NCBI GenBank assembly: GCA_036850595.1
Contig: CM072160.1
Location: forward strand, 14,735,906 to 14,799,905
Source: Rhyacichthys aspro
Lineage: Eukaryota > Chordata > Actinopteri > Gobiiformes > Rhyacichthyidae
DNA length: 64,000 nt
Reading direction: 5' to 3'
Below, one piece after another: positions 1 to 21,400 of this stretch. The position numbers were made by a program, and so were the translations under genes. The number at the start of each line of letters is the position of its first letter. Position 1 is the stretch's first letter. Below the pieces are notes generated by a model, which searched no databases, was not told where the DNA came from, and saw nothing but the letters and a program-made list of their open reading frames with translations.

Positions 1-555
1 TTAGAACAAAACCAGGAAAGATATATCTGTTTTTCTTCTCTGCTTTTGACCTGGCTCTGTCTTTATATTGTTCTTCGAGGTGTTTTAATTTCAATTCCAG
101 CTCTTCTCCTTCAAGCCTGATCCTCAGTGCTTCTTCTTCTAGGCGTTTCTTCTCTGCACTGGCCCTTAAATTCCTTTCTGTTTGCTCCTGGATCACTCTC
201 TCAGCCTCCTCAAACATTTCATTGGTGTAATAGCTTCCCCCATTGTCCAGAACCATTCTTTCGATTTTCTCAATAAGCTCTTGCACCTGACTACTGTTGC
301 TCTGTCTGTTGTTGAAGACGTGATAGCGGCCGTTGCATCTTTCTATCAAATGGGAAAGTCTTGGGCATTGACAGGTAAAGCTTTCAATCGTTGTGCTTCC
401 AAGTCGATCTCCGTTAGTGAAGAGAACCAGGGAGTAATCTGCGGCTCTGTCACCGAACACCTGCTGCAGGAGCTCCACTGTTTTCTGTTCCTCGTCAGTG
501 AATCGACCCAGTGTGATCACGATGAGGATCATTGTGTGATTAATTAGGTTTAAGA
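1..555 (-). CDS. GIMAP/AIG1-family GTPase, C-terminal part (partial)
   Basis: Reading from about 555 down to the window edge gives an open frame with the second half of an AIG1-type G domain: ILIVITLGRFTDEE (the HVFLLV..GRFT region of GIMAPs), LVLFTNGDRL (the G4-like THGD/TNGD motif), then GRYHVFNN and the conserved NGGSYYTNEMFEEAE stretch. A Lys/Glu-rich helix (EKKRLEEEALRIRLEGEELE), probably a coiled coil, follows and runs off position 1. GIMAPs are membrane- or lipid-droplet-associated GTPases of immune cells and are strongly expanded in fish. The P-loop (G1) and G2/G3 motifs should lie upstream; I do not see them in 556-1124. I placed the exon edge at a possible acceptor (TATATCCAG) at 555; the frame stays open further up to about 660, so this edge is weak. 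Either the first half is on a more distant exon or this is a decayed copy. Confidence 0.8.
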
Positions 556-1124
556 CTGGATATAAAGAGCTGTGGTTTTTCATGAAATGGTAAAATGGCT
601 CAGTTTCAGTTGTTTGTGGACTGTTTTGAATAAAATAGGAATTTATGGAAATCATTGCATTCTTTTTTACTCACCTTTTTGGGAATTTGTTTTGTAAATA
701 TTATGAGAAAATTGTGTTGTTGGTCTGTCATAGATGCTCAGTCTTTGACCATTTTGTTATCAAGTCTTGACTGAATAATAAAAGATAAAAGTATGAAATT
801 TCTACAAATGGGAATATTACATTTGTTTTTATATTTGGTATTATGACAAAATGGGGGGAAAGCTCTATTTTATTAAATAGGCTACCAACGACCACAGACG
901 CCAGGTGTCTTTAAAAGAAAAAAATAACATTAAACACAAAAAGTGTACTTGAAGCTGTAGTTCCTATAGTAAACACAAGATGGCGACAATCAATTTTATC
1001 CACACATGAATCTAAAGAAGAAATGGTTCACTTCCGTGCTAATTTTATGAATGACTCCAACTTCCCTTAACTGGACCGGTTGACAGTTAGCGGACAGCTA
1101 CCTTTAATCTTTAATTTAGTCCAA
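556..1124. other. Spacer between the GIMAP fragment and yif1b
   Basis: AT-rich sequence without a supported coding exon. It holds the upstream sequence of yif1b exon 1. The GIMAP gene on the other strand would need its 5' exons here or further away, but no P-loop-coding exon was recognised. Confidence 0.5.
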
Positions 1125-4100
1125 ATGGATTATACAGCGGCTCAAAGTGGGTTCAGACAGCGTAAGTTACGTACGTGACTCGATCCAATCAAAGGATATT
1201 TATATTAAGCTATTGCATGAAGCAACGCGGCTCGTACAACAGAGGTTAACTGGAGCTGGGCTTAGCATGTTGTTTTTAGCTCCCTCAGGCTAAATAACGC
1301 CTTCTAACACATAATATCATATAACACAGTCCATTATTAGTCCATTACGCTTTCAGTTTTATTAGTGCCAGTGCTAATGCATGTCTTAATGCTAATTGGA
1401 CCATTTATAGACAGTAGCCAAGCGTAATTGTCGACGGGCTACGCCTTTAAAGCTTTTTGTTCGATTTTTATTTAAATACAGGCTCTTGTATTTCACTATG
1501 AAGTTTGTGTATATGCAATAACTGCATAAAGTTTTAACCCAGCTACAGGGCTGGTTATTTGGCTACTTCACAAGAAAGTCTTGTTTAAAAAGGATGTATT
1601 GATGAAGGAATGTTTTACTTTTAAGAAAATAGTAGGTTTAAAGTGCCGTGGATGGCATATCATTTAGAGTCCAGCCAAAACATCCATCGGCCATGATCTC
1701 ATTAGGTCTTGTGATAAGAAACTTTTTGAATCAGTGAAAGCAATAAATTGAGCTCTTTCTTCTACATAAAGCAGTGGTGCTGCACTGCCAAACAGGACAT
1801 ACAATGACACCAAACTTGTATCTCTGTAGCTTTTTACTTTCCACATGACTTTAAAGTTTTTAGTTCTTGCTATTCCTGACAATAGTTCTTGATGCATGTT
1901 TAGTTTCATTGCCTCTAATCGTGCCATTTGCTTTACTAATTCTGCAATCATAACACGACAAACTCTTTTAACTTGAACTATGCACCTAATAGTCAACATC
2001 ATATTTTGTTCAGATCCCAATATACGTGCTAGAAATAGCTCAATGGATGCCTCAGATGGAAGCCAGTTGTTTGAAGATACAAGTGATGCTGGGCATGGGT
2101 TACAGCCTGGTCACAGGTGAGTGAATTGTAGGACCAAGAACATATTTTGATGCACAAACTGAATGTATCCTGAAATATGTGTCCCATGTTTACACCTCAC
2201 ATTATTTTAGCTAACAGTATGTAATATTATGTTGACAGGAACCAGACTGGACCTCAGGCTGCAGGATTTCCTGGTTTTTCTGACCCCATGTCTAACCTGG
2301 CAATGGCTTACGGCAGCTCACTGGCCTCACAGGGAAAGGAACTAATGGACAAAAACGTAAAATTTATTTGCATTGGCATTTAATTTACTATTAATGTGAT
2401 TATGTTGTTCATAAAAGGCCTTGTTAGTGGAGGCATTAACTTGTCATATTTTATCTGACTATAATATTTGCACTTGTTTCAGCTGGATAGATTTATTCCT
2501 ATTTCCAAGCTCAAATACTATTTTGCTGTGGACACTGTCTATGTGGGAAAGAAACTTGGCCTTCTCATCTTTCCCTACATGCACGAGGTATCGCACTACT
2601 TCGAAGTCCTTTACTTATATTTTAGATGTTATACTAAAATTCTGCTAAATGTCTGTTTCAGAACTGGGAGGTTAGCTACCAACAGGACATCCCTGTGGCT
2701 CCACGCTTCGATGTGAACGCTCCTGATCTGTACATTCCTACTATGGGCTTCATCACATACATTCTGGTGGCTGGACTGGCTCTGGGCACACAGAACAAGT
2801 ACAAATATAAAACATTTTTGTTAGTGGCTCTTTCTGTATGTGTTGCAGACAATGAACTTTATTTTGGTGCGCCACAGATTCTCACCTGAGCTCCTGGGAG
2901 TTCAGGCCAGCTCAGCGTTCGTGTGGCTGATCATGGAGGTGCTGGCTGTTCTTTTGTCTCTGTACCTAGTGACTGTAAACACCGACCTTACAACTATAGA
3001 CCTGCTGGCTTTCTCTGGCTACAAATATGTGGGGTAGGTCTCTTTTTTCGGTTTACATTATCTGTATTTGTGAGTGCTGGGAACATTTAGAAGTTTATGT
3101 TTTAATTTGACATTTCCAATATGCATTTCCTTTGTCAGGATGATTGTTGGTGTGGTATCGGGGCTGTTGTTTGGGAAGCCAGCTTACTATCTGTCTTTAC
3201 TGTGGTGCTGTGCTGCTATTTTTGTCTTTACGGTAAGTACTAGCATGTTTAGTCATTTATTATGCCATTACAGTAGTTATTAGGCATTGACTAATTGTCC
3301 CTTTCACAAGTGACATCTAAAAGATACATGCAATCATCTACACTTTGTTAAACATCGCATAGTAGCATTGCCAATTTTTGTTTTACTTTGCTTCCCTATT
3401 GTGACAGTTTTCTTCAATGAAGGGGAATAATTATGATGGTGACATGCATTCTAGCTTAATTTAGGTTTTGCAGCTAATCTCATCAAGAAGATGTCAATTT
3501 TTCTAGTAGCTCCATGTTATTTCACGCGACATGACCCAGCATGACAATTAATCAAAATTTAAATTTAAATTTTGGCTCCCAGCGATCACAAAACCTATGT
3601 AATTGAGAAAAAAAAAAAGTCTTATTTATTTATGTATTTTTTTTATCACTTGTTTTCCACAAGATTGTAGAAATGCACCACATTGTTGATCTTACTTATT
3701 TATCTTAATTATTATTTCTGTTTATCTTTTTAATTATTTATTTATATGTTTGAATATATTATTTATTTTAAGGATAATTCATTGTTTTTGTTCAATAAAT
3801 CCAACATATTTCAAGTCAATGACTAATCATGATTTCAATAATGACCAAAATAATTGTGATTATGATTTTTTTTTTCTATAATCAAGCAGCCCTATAACAT
3901 AGTGCTAAGCACCCAGTGACATGTTGCTTGTAGTCTTACAAGCTCCCTAACCATTCACTGAGAAGTTTATGCGTTGTCAGTCAATCTTGTTTAATGTAAA
4001 TTAAGAATTTGCCATTTTGTCGCCATTTCGATTATTAAACATGTATTGTGGTCAAAAATGTGGATGCAGCTCATGTTTTCCTAGAGTGAAAGGGTTACGC

Positions 4101-4267
4101 TTTCTCCTCAGATCCGGACTCTGCGATTGAAGCTTCTATCTGAGGCGGCAGCTGAGGGCAGACTGGTGAAAGGAGCCAGGAACCAGTTGAGGATGTACCT
4201 AACCATGTCGATAGCAGCGGCACAGCCCATCTTTATGTACTGGCTCACCTACCACCTCATCAGATAA
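1125..4267 (+). CDS. yif1b: YIF1B, Yip1-interacting factor (ER-Golgi trafficking membrane protein)
   Basis: Eight exons join in frame to 301 aa: 1125-1161, 2014-2116, 2239-2356, 2483-2587, 2662-2798, 2878-3033, 3139-3232, 4112-4267. The start MDYTAAQSGFRQ is followed by a short cytoplasmic tail with LFEDTS, then the family signature MAYGSSLASQGKELMDKN, DRFIPISKLKYYFAVDT and FDVNAPDLYIPTMGFITY. About five hydrophobic membrane segments follow, ending at YWLTYHLIR. The residues match YIF1B better than YIF1A as I recall them (for example LYLVTVNTDLTTIDL and RGARNQLRMYLTM-like). YIF1 proteins sit in ER, intermediate compartment and Golgi membranes with YIPF/Yip1 partners and act in anterograde transport. 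The exon 5/6 join gives GTQNKFSPELL and uses an acceptor (GCGCCACAG) with a poor pyrimidine tract; using the better-looking TGTTGCAG 28 bases upstream would introduce a stop. Confidence 0.95.
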
Positions 4268-5530
4268 AACCTGCGACCCACTTTCACACGCATAAAAGTG
4301 CTGACACATGAAAGAAACTGGACATGAAAAACACACTGTGGTCCGGGCCAGTCCTCAGCACTCTCAGACCCATTTGTTGTCACACATTCATATAAGACTT
4401 CATTTGTCTGTTTATGGAGCAAAACTGCACACACTCATACAAGATAATTAGACAAAAATAGGACACGTCTAGTGATTTCAGTCATGGCATTGCTCCGTGT
4501 CATTAGTATTGCCTTTTTTTGTTTGTTTTTTTGTCTTTTTTATGTATTGTCTTCAAAATTTGTAGCAACAGAAAGTGGCTTTACATTTTTTCTATACCGT
4601 GTAATTATTTGTTAATATGTTTTTTAAGAATATTTAAGTATGGATGTTTGTATATGGTCTGATGTATGTCACGAGGACTTTGTCTGAGCCTACTGAAGAA
4701 AAGCACACTAACCTCAAACCAACCATCCAGTTAAGTTAAGACTTGACTCTGGATATATGCCACCACTTTTTATGTTTCGATGTGCTTTGTTGTATGTTTC
4801 AAGCCACAGTGACAGTAAGCTGATAATTAAATGAGTAAATAATTGAAAATGTATTGGAATAAAGAAAGGGAAGATAGTGGTTTGGTTTTGTGAAAACGGT
4901 TAAGTTAGTTTAATGTGAGAGATGCTCTTAAGAGTAACTATGAAGCACAGGGTTTTAATCTTATTTTACAAGAGTCAAAGGTTTACTATCTCCCGCCTCA
5001 GTTTTCATGAAAAGACATTCAAAATGTAGGGATTTTCAAATTTATCTCAATTATCTGAGGTGTCTTCAAAAAGCTTTTCCATTTTTTTTTTGCCAAGAGT
5101 TTAATAATTGAACTAAGAATACAGCCTGTTCCCTAGACAACAATTTTCTTTTCTCAATTAAATGCACTGATGTGACTGAAGTCTATCCCAGAAATAAACA
5201 GGGCTATTAAAGTGAAACATGCTTCTGTTTGCATTATTTTCCTTTTGCAAAAAATTGTTATTGCTTTGTAACTTGAATTTTATTCCACTTTTGTTATGTT
5301 GCCATCTTAGTGGTACATTATAATGAGACTATGTTGAATATATCTCTAACAAACTTTAATCTATGTTAATGACAGACACAACATTTACTAGATGACGAAG
5401 TACAAGTGTCAGACAAAATGTGTAAACTAATCCAAACATTGTAAACAGTTTAGTGATTTTAAATATACTTGAAGTAAATTCTATGATCTATTATCCCACT
5501 ATGAACATGGATAAATCTAAATGTTAGTGA
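4268..5530. other. Facing 3' UTRs of yif1b (+) and the HERC gene (-)
   Basis: No coding exon seen. The two genes converge here. TTTATT at 5279-5284 is AATAAA on the minus strand, about 250 bases beyond the HERC stop, and is a plausible end for that transcript. Confidence 0.55.
4858..4863 (+). promoter_or_regulatory. Candidate poly(A) signal of yif1b
   Basis: AATAAA about 590 bases after the yif1b stop codon. A second AATAAA lies at 5193-5198. Either could end the transcript. Confidence 0.5.
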
Positions 5531-14196
<8,666 letters not shown>

Positions 14197-15471
14197 CTTC
14201 ACCTGGACCACACTAAACAGTCCTCTTTTGACCCAGAGATTTAGCCTCACTCGTGGTGCGTTCAGTGGCTTCAGGTATTATTCCGACACAACCAACTACA
14301 TTGAGTTTAAAATAGTCTTTTTGTGAAATTTTGACACCGTACAGTTCTCAAAAGTACAGGTTTTGTCTCTATTTTAATGCTCACCAATATGAACATAAAA
14401 CAACTGATAAAAAACAATGTTTAACAGTGTTTAAAACTTTAATAGATCGCCTGTGAACGCAACATGATGTAAGTACAGAAAAAGGGAGCCTCACAACTCC
14501 TCCCGCTCTTTTAACTCGAAACATTTTAAAACCAAATTAATAGCGACACATATTATAAATGATTCTTATTGATGAATGCAGTCTACATGTGTACATCGTG
14601 TGCTTCAATTAAACTCCTGTCCATTTTAAACAGTTATTTACCATATTTTAAAACATCTAGATCCACAGTGTCAGTGTCTGGGAAAAGTACAAATGCACTC
14701 CAGTTTCCTTTTGTCCAAAATGAAACTCCAAGGGTTTAAACTACTGTATGGTAAAAAACAAACAAACAAACAAACAAAAAGCAAAAAATAAATCATGCAT
14801 ACAAAAATAATAAAAATAAAAGCCTCACAGGAGGTAATAATTAAAAAAAACTTAAAAGAAAGAAAACTTTAAACACACAAAATTATTAGATAAAGCATAA
14901 TTAGGAGTAGTTATCCGGCTGTGAACATTTCCACCTTTTTTTTTTGTTTCTTTTGTCACTAAATCCTTTTCAGGGCTCTTTCACTTTAATTTTGAATCCC
15001 ATGTGTATTCTTATTAAATCTTAGTCTTATTTAATGTGTTGTTAAGCCACCTTAAGCAGTCCTTAATCAAATCAAGTCTTAATAATTAGGATTTCAATAT
15101 CTCATCATTTCAACTTTGTAAGTCACTATGTGAAAAAAGAAAAGTCATAATTACTTTTGAAATCATAATTAGGATCATAATGTTTTACGAGGGGAAAATG
15201 TCTTAATTGTGAGTTAACATGTCATAATTAATACTTTTTGATGTATAATTTTGACTTCCAGGCTTGAGAATGAGATTCAATAACTAGTAAGATGGGATTC
15301 ATGGGATTCATCTAATGTGTTCAAAAACAGAGTCACATTCTTCAGAAACTCAATGCAGTCAAAATAATATAAAGCAGAAGTAGAATATTTTATTATACAT
15401 TTTTTGAACATGTATTCACCTACTCACATTCAATATCACTTAAACTGAGTGTAATAAAAGGCATATTTTTC
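14197..15471. other. Spacer: HERC upstream region and NWD1-type 3' UTR
   Basis: No coding exon seen. The part next to 14197 is the HERC 5' flank. The part below 15472 is the 3' UTR of the NACHT-WD40 gene. It contains an (AAAC)n run at about 14756-14779 and A-rich stretches. Confidence 0.5.
15389..15394 (-). promoter_or_regulatory. Candidate poly(A) signal of the NACHT-WD40 gene
   Basis: TTTATT on the plus strand (AATAAA on the minus strand), about 80 bases beyond the stop codon at 15472-15474, which would give a short 3' UTR. Confidence 0.5.
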
Positions 15472-18400
15472 TCAAGACCATGAAATATTTGGTGCTGTTA
15501 GGGGTAACCATGTGCACCGTTCTTGGTCTAAGGGACATTTGCTCACATGTAACTTCTCTTTTCTGTTTACAGGCTCTTCTCCATTAATTAGAAAATAATA
15601 CACACCCACAGTGCCATCCACAAACCCCACAACCACACACTGCCCCTTGTACACAGCCAAAGTAACAGGATTCTTTGAGAGACACAGACTGGCTACTCTG
15701 TCTCCATCTTCCAACCGGATCACTGTGAGGACTGGCCTTGAGTGGAGATAGCACGCACACTGCTCCAGACTGGAGTGAGAAATGTATATAACATGGCCTC
15801 CAGATGTGTCTAAACAGGCTTTAGTGATGGTGCCGTTGGCTTTAAAAGAACACAGTCTGAACTGAGACAGGTCCAGAATAGTGAGTGTTTCATCATCAGT
15901 GGACAGCAGCGCGTGGCTACCGTCGAGGGACATTTGGAAATCTTGTGGCTGACAGTGAAGCGTGTACGGCAGCTGAAAGTGCTTACACACCGTCTCCTCT
16001 GCTACTTTCCAAGTGTACACTGACCCCGAGGTGACCAGGACTATGACAAAGTCTGGGTGCTTTGAAAGAGTCTGAAAGGCAACAACATCTTTGCAAGAAA
16101 ATCTCTTGCTGATTGTGCCAGACCAAAGGCTCGCTGCCAGCAAGTTTCCACGATGAAGACCAATCAGGAAGGTGCTCTCCGCAGATATCTGGGCGTCGGA
16201 TAAGTGCAGGCCTATGGTGCACACAACAGCACCATTCACCAGCTTCCACACACGCGAGAGACCACGTTCACGAAGACTTACCCCGACGTTACTATTAGGA
16301 GCGATCAAGATGTCGGACGCTCTGCTCCCACTTATCCGCATTATATTCTCCCCACTTTCTAGCTTCCAAATGTAAATATCTCCTGATGAGAGAGTGACAA
16401 GGTGGGTGTTATCAGGAGAAAGACGTATTTTATCAACAGGACCATTATGTAAAAGATAAACAAATGGTTGTCTGGTCTTTAAGCTCCACCTCCACACTGT
16501 CTCCGACCCATCACAGGTAAAGAAACCCTCTCCATCTTGTTCGACTACGACTTCCTTCACTCCACAACCCATTTTTGGAGCTATACCAGCGGCGTAAATC
16601 ATCTCTGAATCCCACAACGTGAGGCCGCCGTCACGACTGACAGAGACGACATCGGAAGCCGTTTTAAGGAGCTTATAAGGCAACTGTGAAGCGATGTTTT
16701 CTAAAGACAAAACACACTTGCCGGAATTGAGGCTCCACAGCAAAACAAAGGGACACGTGTCTAATAAAGCTAGAAAAAGGTGGCCATCTTGTGAGAGAAG
16801 CGCCTGAGTAAACGTCCTTCCTTTTGGAGCTAGGAACTGATCACTTTCCTCCCATTTGCATGTATCCCACAGTGAGATCTGTTGGGACTGACACACCAAC
16901 AAAGTGTGTATTTCACTAGAATAATCCGTGTTAATAATGTCTGTTTTTGCTGCTGAAAACATTTCTTTCTCAAGGTTGGGTGCTTTGGACGCCATGTTCC
17001 ATAAAGTAATGTTACCTGTCCTATCAACACATCCCATTTGCTGCTTTTCTTCACAGATGATTATCGAGACTATTGTTTCATCAGCGTTTGAACAAGTGCC
17101 AACCAGGCTGAAAGTGTTGGTATCACAAATGGACACAGAGCCTTCATCTTGACCGCAGTATATGTAAGAGCGGCCAGAGGAGAAAGCCAAACAGGTAACA
17201 GGGCTTTGACAATGGAAGTGAGTCATGGTCCCACTGGAGATTTCAAAGAAACTCACAAAGCTCTCGTCTTTCCACTGCGCACATATCATTTCCTGACACG
17301 CCACAAAGTTTTCAATTGTTTTCGGAGTTTGGCGACTTGGCTCGGAATCTTTGACCTCCAGCAAAAAATCAGTCCCGGTCGTGTCCCATAAGAAATGCTC
17401 GTTGCTGCGTGAAGATAGTAAAATAAACCGACCGCTACTTTTAACTCCACGAAACTTCACTTCCTCTTGCTCACAGCTCAGAGAAAGTTGGACCGATTCA
17501 CGCCCGCTGCCTTTCCAAACCCACACCGACCCATCATCCATCGTCTGAGCTACAACCCCACATTGTGTCACAAGCGCTTCTTTAACTTCTCTGTTTCCCG
17601 CTTGAGTCTTCACACGCTTAAATGAAGGCACCGCAGATGGAGCGGGGTAAAGAGTTACACCGAAACCTCTCCTCTTCCTCTCCTGTGTGATCTCTCGGAT
17701 GTAACCTTCGAGAGCTGGAAGGACTTCTTTATAAGGCAGGAGTGTCATTTCCATCACAGAGGGCAGCTCTAAAGGACAGCCCTTCAAGAAGCACACAGAA
17801 GACTTCAGGATGTTTGCCAAAAGTGACCGCTCCTTTGAAAAGTCCTCCTCCTCTCTGTCCAGCATGGCTACCAGATCCACAAACAAACCAGCTTGAATCA
17901 TTGCTTGATGAAAAGCTAATGTCATCAAGAGCTTGTGCTGCAGTTCCTCAAACCTGTCGCTTTCTTTTAAGTGGTATGGCAGTTCAAGAATCTTCCTTAA
18001 GTTCACCTCTTTGGCTTTTTGAGGAGAAGACGTGAAGAAAAATGGCTGGCTGGATGGCTGTCTGTCTATGTATATTTTATTTTCGTTACACCCCTGATTT
18101 AGCTGAAGTGGTTTGGAGCATCCACACGACCACCTGCCATTGAAATAGTCAGCCATTTCTGAATTAAACTCTCTCTTCGTTTGGGGAGCTCTTAAATATC
18201 TCCTAGCTGTTACCAGGCCGAAATGTCTGCACACCCAAAACAGAACTTGTGAACCGGCGACTGTCCTTTTGATAAGAAACGGCTTTAGGTCTAGAAGGAG
18301 TCTTTCTACATCCACTTGTGGGACCCTGATCTTGGACGAAGAGCTGTCACAACGCTGAACGTATCCAGCCAGCACTTTGTCGTCGCTGGAGAGCAGATCA

Positions 18401-21400
18401 GTCAACTCGGCTTCTGTGAGTCCTGTCCTAGAAAGAGTCAGGAAACAGAGAGCATGAGCCGTCAGGAAGTGGCCATGTTTGTGCTCGAGGTGATCCAGGA
18501 GTCCTGAAATTGAAGAATGGAACCTGTCGGGTAGAGACGACTCTGTCACCTCAGAATCTAAAAAGAAATAAGATGATTATAACGACGACTGTCAGGAAAA
18601 TCAAGTAAACAAACAAACAAAGCTGTACCTGAGCGCCAGAGTGAGGCGTGCACGTGCAGAAGACGAACATAGAGAGTAAGACAACAGGAAGTGAGGGCCT
18701 GGTTCACTAAAGCCTGCTGTCCAGATGTAATTCGTCTCCCAGAACTGCACAACAGAGAAGCCAACATCTTTATGCATTCCTTCCTGTTTGCCTGTCCCAG
18801 CTGTAAACAAAGAAATCCTGACTTTTCACCAATTTTAGATTCACAATCAGACACACTGCATTGTGGGTAATGTAGTTCCATCGCTTGGACAATGTGTTTT
18901 CGATTGGAGGAGACTGAGAGAAGGAGTTTGACTCTGGCAGGGAGCGGAGAGGGAAAGCTCGCAATGATCTGGAGTCCAAAGTCGTTTTCCATCTGATCAA
19001 GGCCATCAAGAAGTAAAACTAAAGGCTGTTTGTGAGAAGGTAACGAAGATATAAGTATTGATAGGTGTTTTTTTAGCTCAGAGAGACTCATGTCAGGGTC
19101 TGTTGAGTAGACTCTAAAGTCAGTGACATGCTCTGTGATGCTGGATTCATTATTAACATTGAAATTGGACAAAGCAATGCAGCTAGAATTGATTTCTTTG
19201 ATACTTCTGTAACAGTTTGGCTCCAGGTTGGCCTCTTGGTCCAAAGTGGGATCTTGTTTGGTGGAAAAATAGCTTCCAATTTGATAACACAAGCTGGACA
19301 GGAGGTGCTTTGGTGAAGGATCGACTGACAGGTTGCAAAAATATGTAATCACCACTGGATCACTGTCTTGGAGCCACGATTTGATCTGTGGAGAGAAAAA
19401 GTTACTGATCAGTACATTATTGAGGCTGTGTATTTTATGGTAAAAGTTGCATAGTGTTCAGTAAATGATGCAAACACAATACAATATAAATACAACTATA
19501 ACAAATACATCCAAATAACAAAAGAGTGCTGTCAGTTCATGTTTGTTTGCTGTGATATGCACTTACTCGTTGAGAACAGTGAGCTAACAGCACCGTCTTC
19601 CCTGCGCATGGGCCTCCTGTGACCACTAGAGGGCACCATTGGTCATTCTGCATATAGGCTCTGATCTGCAACACAAGACAAGACAAAAACAAGAAAGTTT
19701 AATTTTGTAACTGGGGTCCTTCAGTGAATGAGGTCTCTGACACTCACCTCCTCTTCTTCTGGCCGAATGACTTCATAAAACCGAGACAGGACAGTGCACA
19801 GTTCCTCCTGCTCTGCCTGCTCTCTGGCAAAAGCATCAGTGAGTGGACTACAGTGATTTGAGATGTCCAGGCTGTCGGTCAACTTCACAAGGTCAGAGTA
19901 CACCTGCTGGCCCAGGGAGTCAGCGTAGCAGCGCCTCCTGGCTGTGGTGTAACTGCTGCGGCATTCAGTGGTGGTGTTGTAGACCAAAAGGTTGCAGGAC
20001 GTGACGAGGCCAAGCAGGAAGTGGTCGCACAGCTCTGACAGTAACGCTTCTTCAGAGATGATTTCAGATGTGTCAGCAACCTGTAAATACAATAGAGCAG
20101 TGGTTCTCAAACTGTGATACTAGTGGTACTTAGGGACCCTCAGAAGCTTTATTTTTCTGACTGAAATTTAAAATGATAATCTGAACTTAAATGCAGCTCC
20201 ATTATCCTCCACCAGAGAGAGCCCATTTTGTTCATAATCCATTTTATTTTGTCCAAATAAAAACCAACTACAACTATTTGGGGCAAGTAAAATCCAGCTA
20301 AAACAGGTTAAAATCTATTCATGTCTAACTGAACCCATTTAGAACTTGTTAAAGTCCAACTTAAATCAATCAAGACCAACTAAAACACCCTGAATCTTGT
20401 TAAAATCCAACTAAAACTGCCTAAGACCGATTCAAGTCCAACAAGAAGCACTAAAACTGGATTTCAACTCACTTTAGACTTCTTTTATGTTTTTATATTT
20501 TGTAATTATTGTATATGTAGGTGGTACTTGGAGAAACAAATAAATTATGAGATGGTACTTGGTCAGTAAAATTTTTAAGAATCACTGCAACAGGGGACGT
20601 TTATGAATATGTAATCAGTTTGTAACGGCTGCATTTCGTAACTCTTACCTCGAACTGATGTGATTTTGTTTGCCCTTTCTCTGCTTTGCCAGTGATGACC
20701 TTGTGGATGTAGACCAGGCAGCGTCCACTGATATCATTAGGAGCGCTGTCGTCCAGAGCGTACCGCAGATCGACATCGAGGGCTGGATTTAGAGTAGACA
20801 GGTGCGAATAAATCATGTCAGAGCAATTCAAAATAATGACATGCTGACAGAGTGACGGCTCACCCGATCTGCAGTAGCTGCGAGCTTTCTCTGGTGTCAT
20901 CGCGCCGTTGTGGACACACAGACTAACAGCAGTCTGAAACAGCTTTTTACAGTTTTCCTCTGCATCTGCAACAACAGTCTTATCCAACTCTTTTACTTTA
21001 ACCTGTAAATAAAAACACACAAAAGAGGATTAACGACAAACTTAGCTGATGATCTCATTAACCTTACCGATACCACGTGTAAACAAGTCTTTGTAAGGGT
21101 GACCATATTTGCAGACCTCTTTTACACTGATGTAAAAAAAATTGTTGGAAAATGTGTTTTTAGTTTAAAACAATGGTTATTCCAATGTTTATGTTTTACT
21201 GCCATGGTGTATTTGAACATGAGCAATTAAAAAAGCTCCAAAAAAACATGACCTTTTCAGACCATTACCTGAGCATGTTATAGGCGCATATGTTCCCAAT
21301 GAAGCTACAGCCTTAGGTAAAATATAAAAGCTGTTTATGGTAAAAAAAAACAAAAAACATGGTGGCGCCATTGAATTACAGTAAGCAACAACAGTCTATG

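Noticed and set aside
14756..14779. AAAC tandem run as possible CRISPR or regulatory repeat
   Set aside because: It is a simple microsatellite with no spacers; nothing prokaryotic is present in the window.
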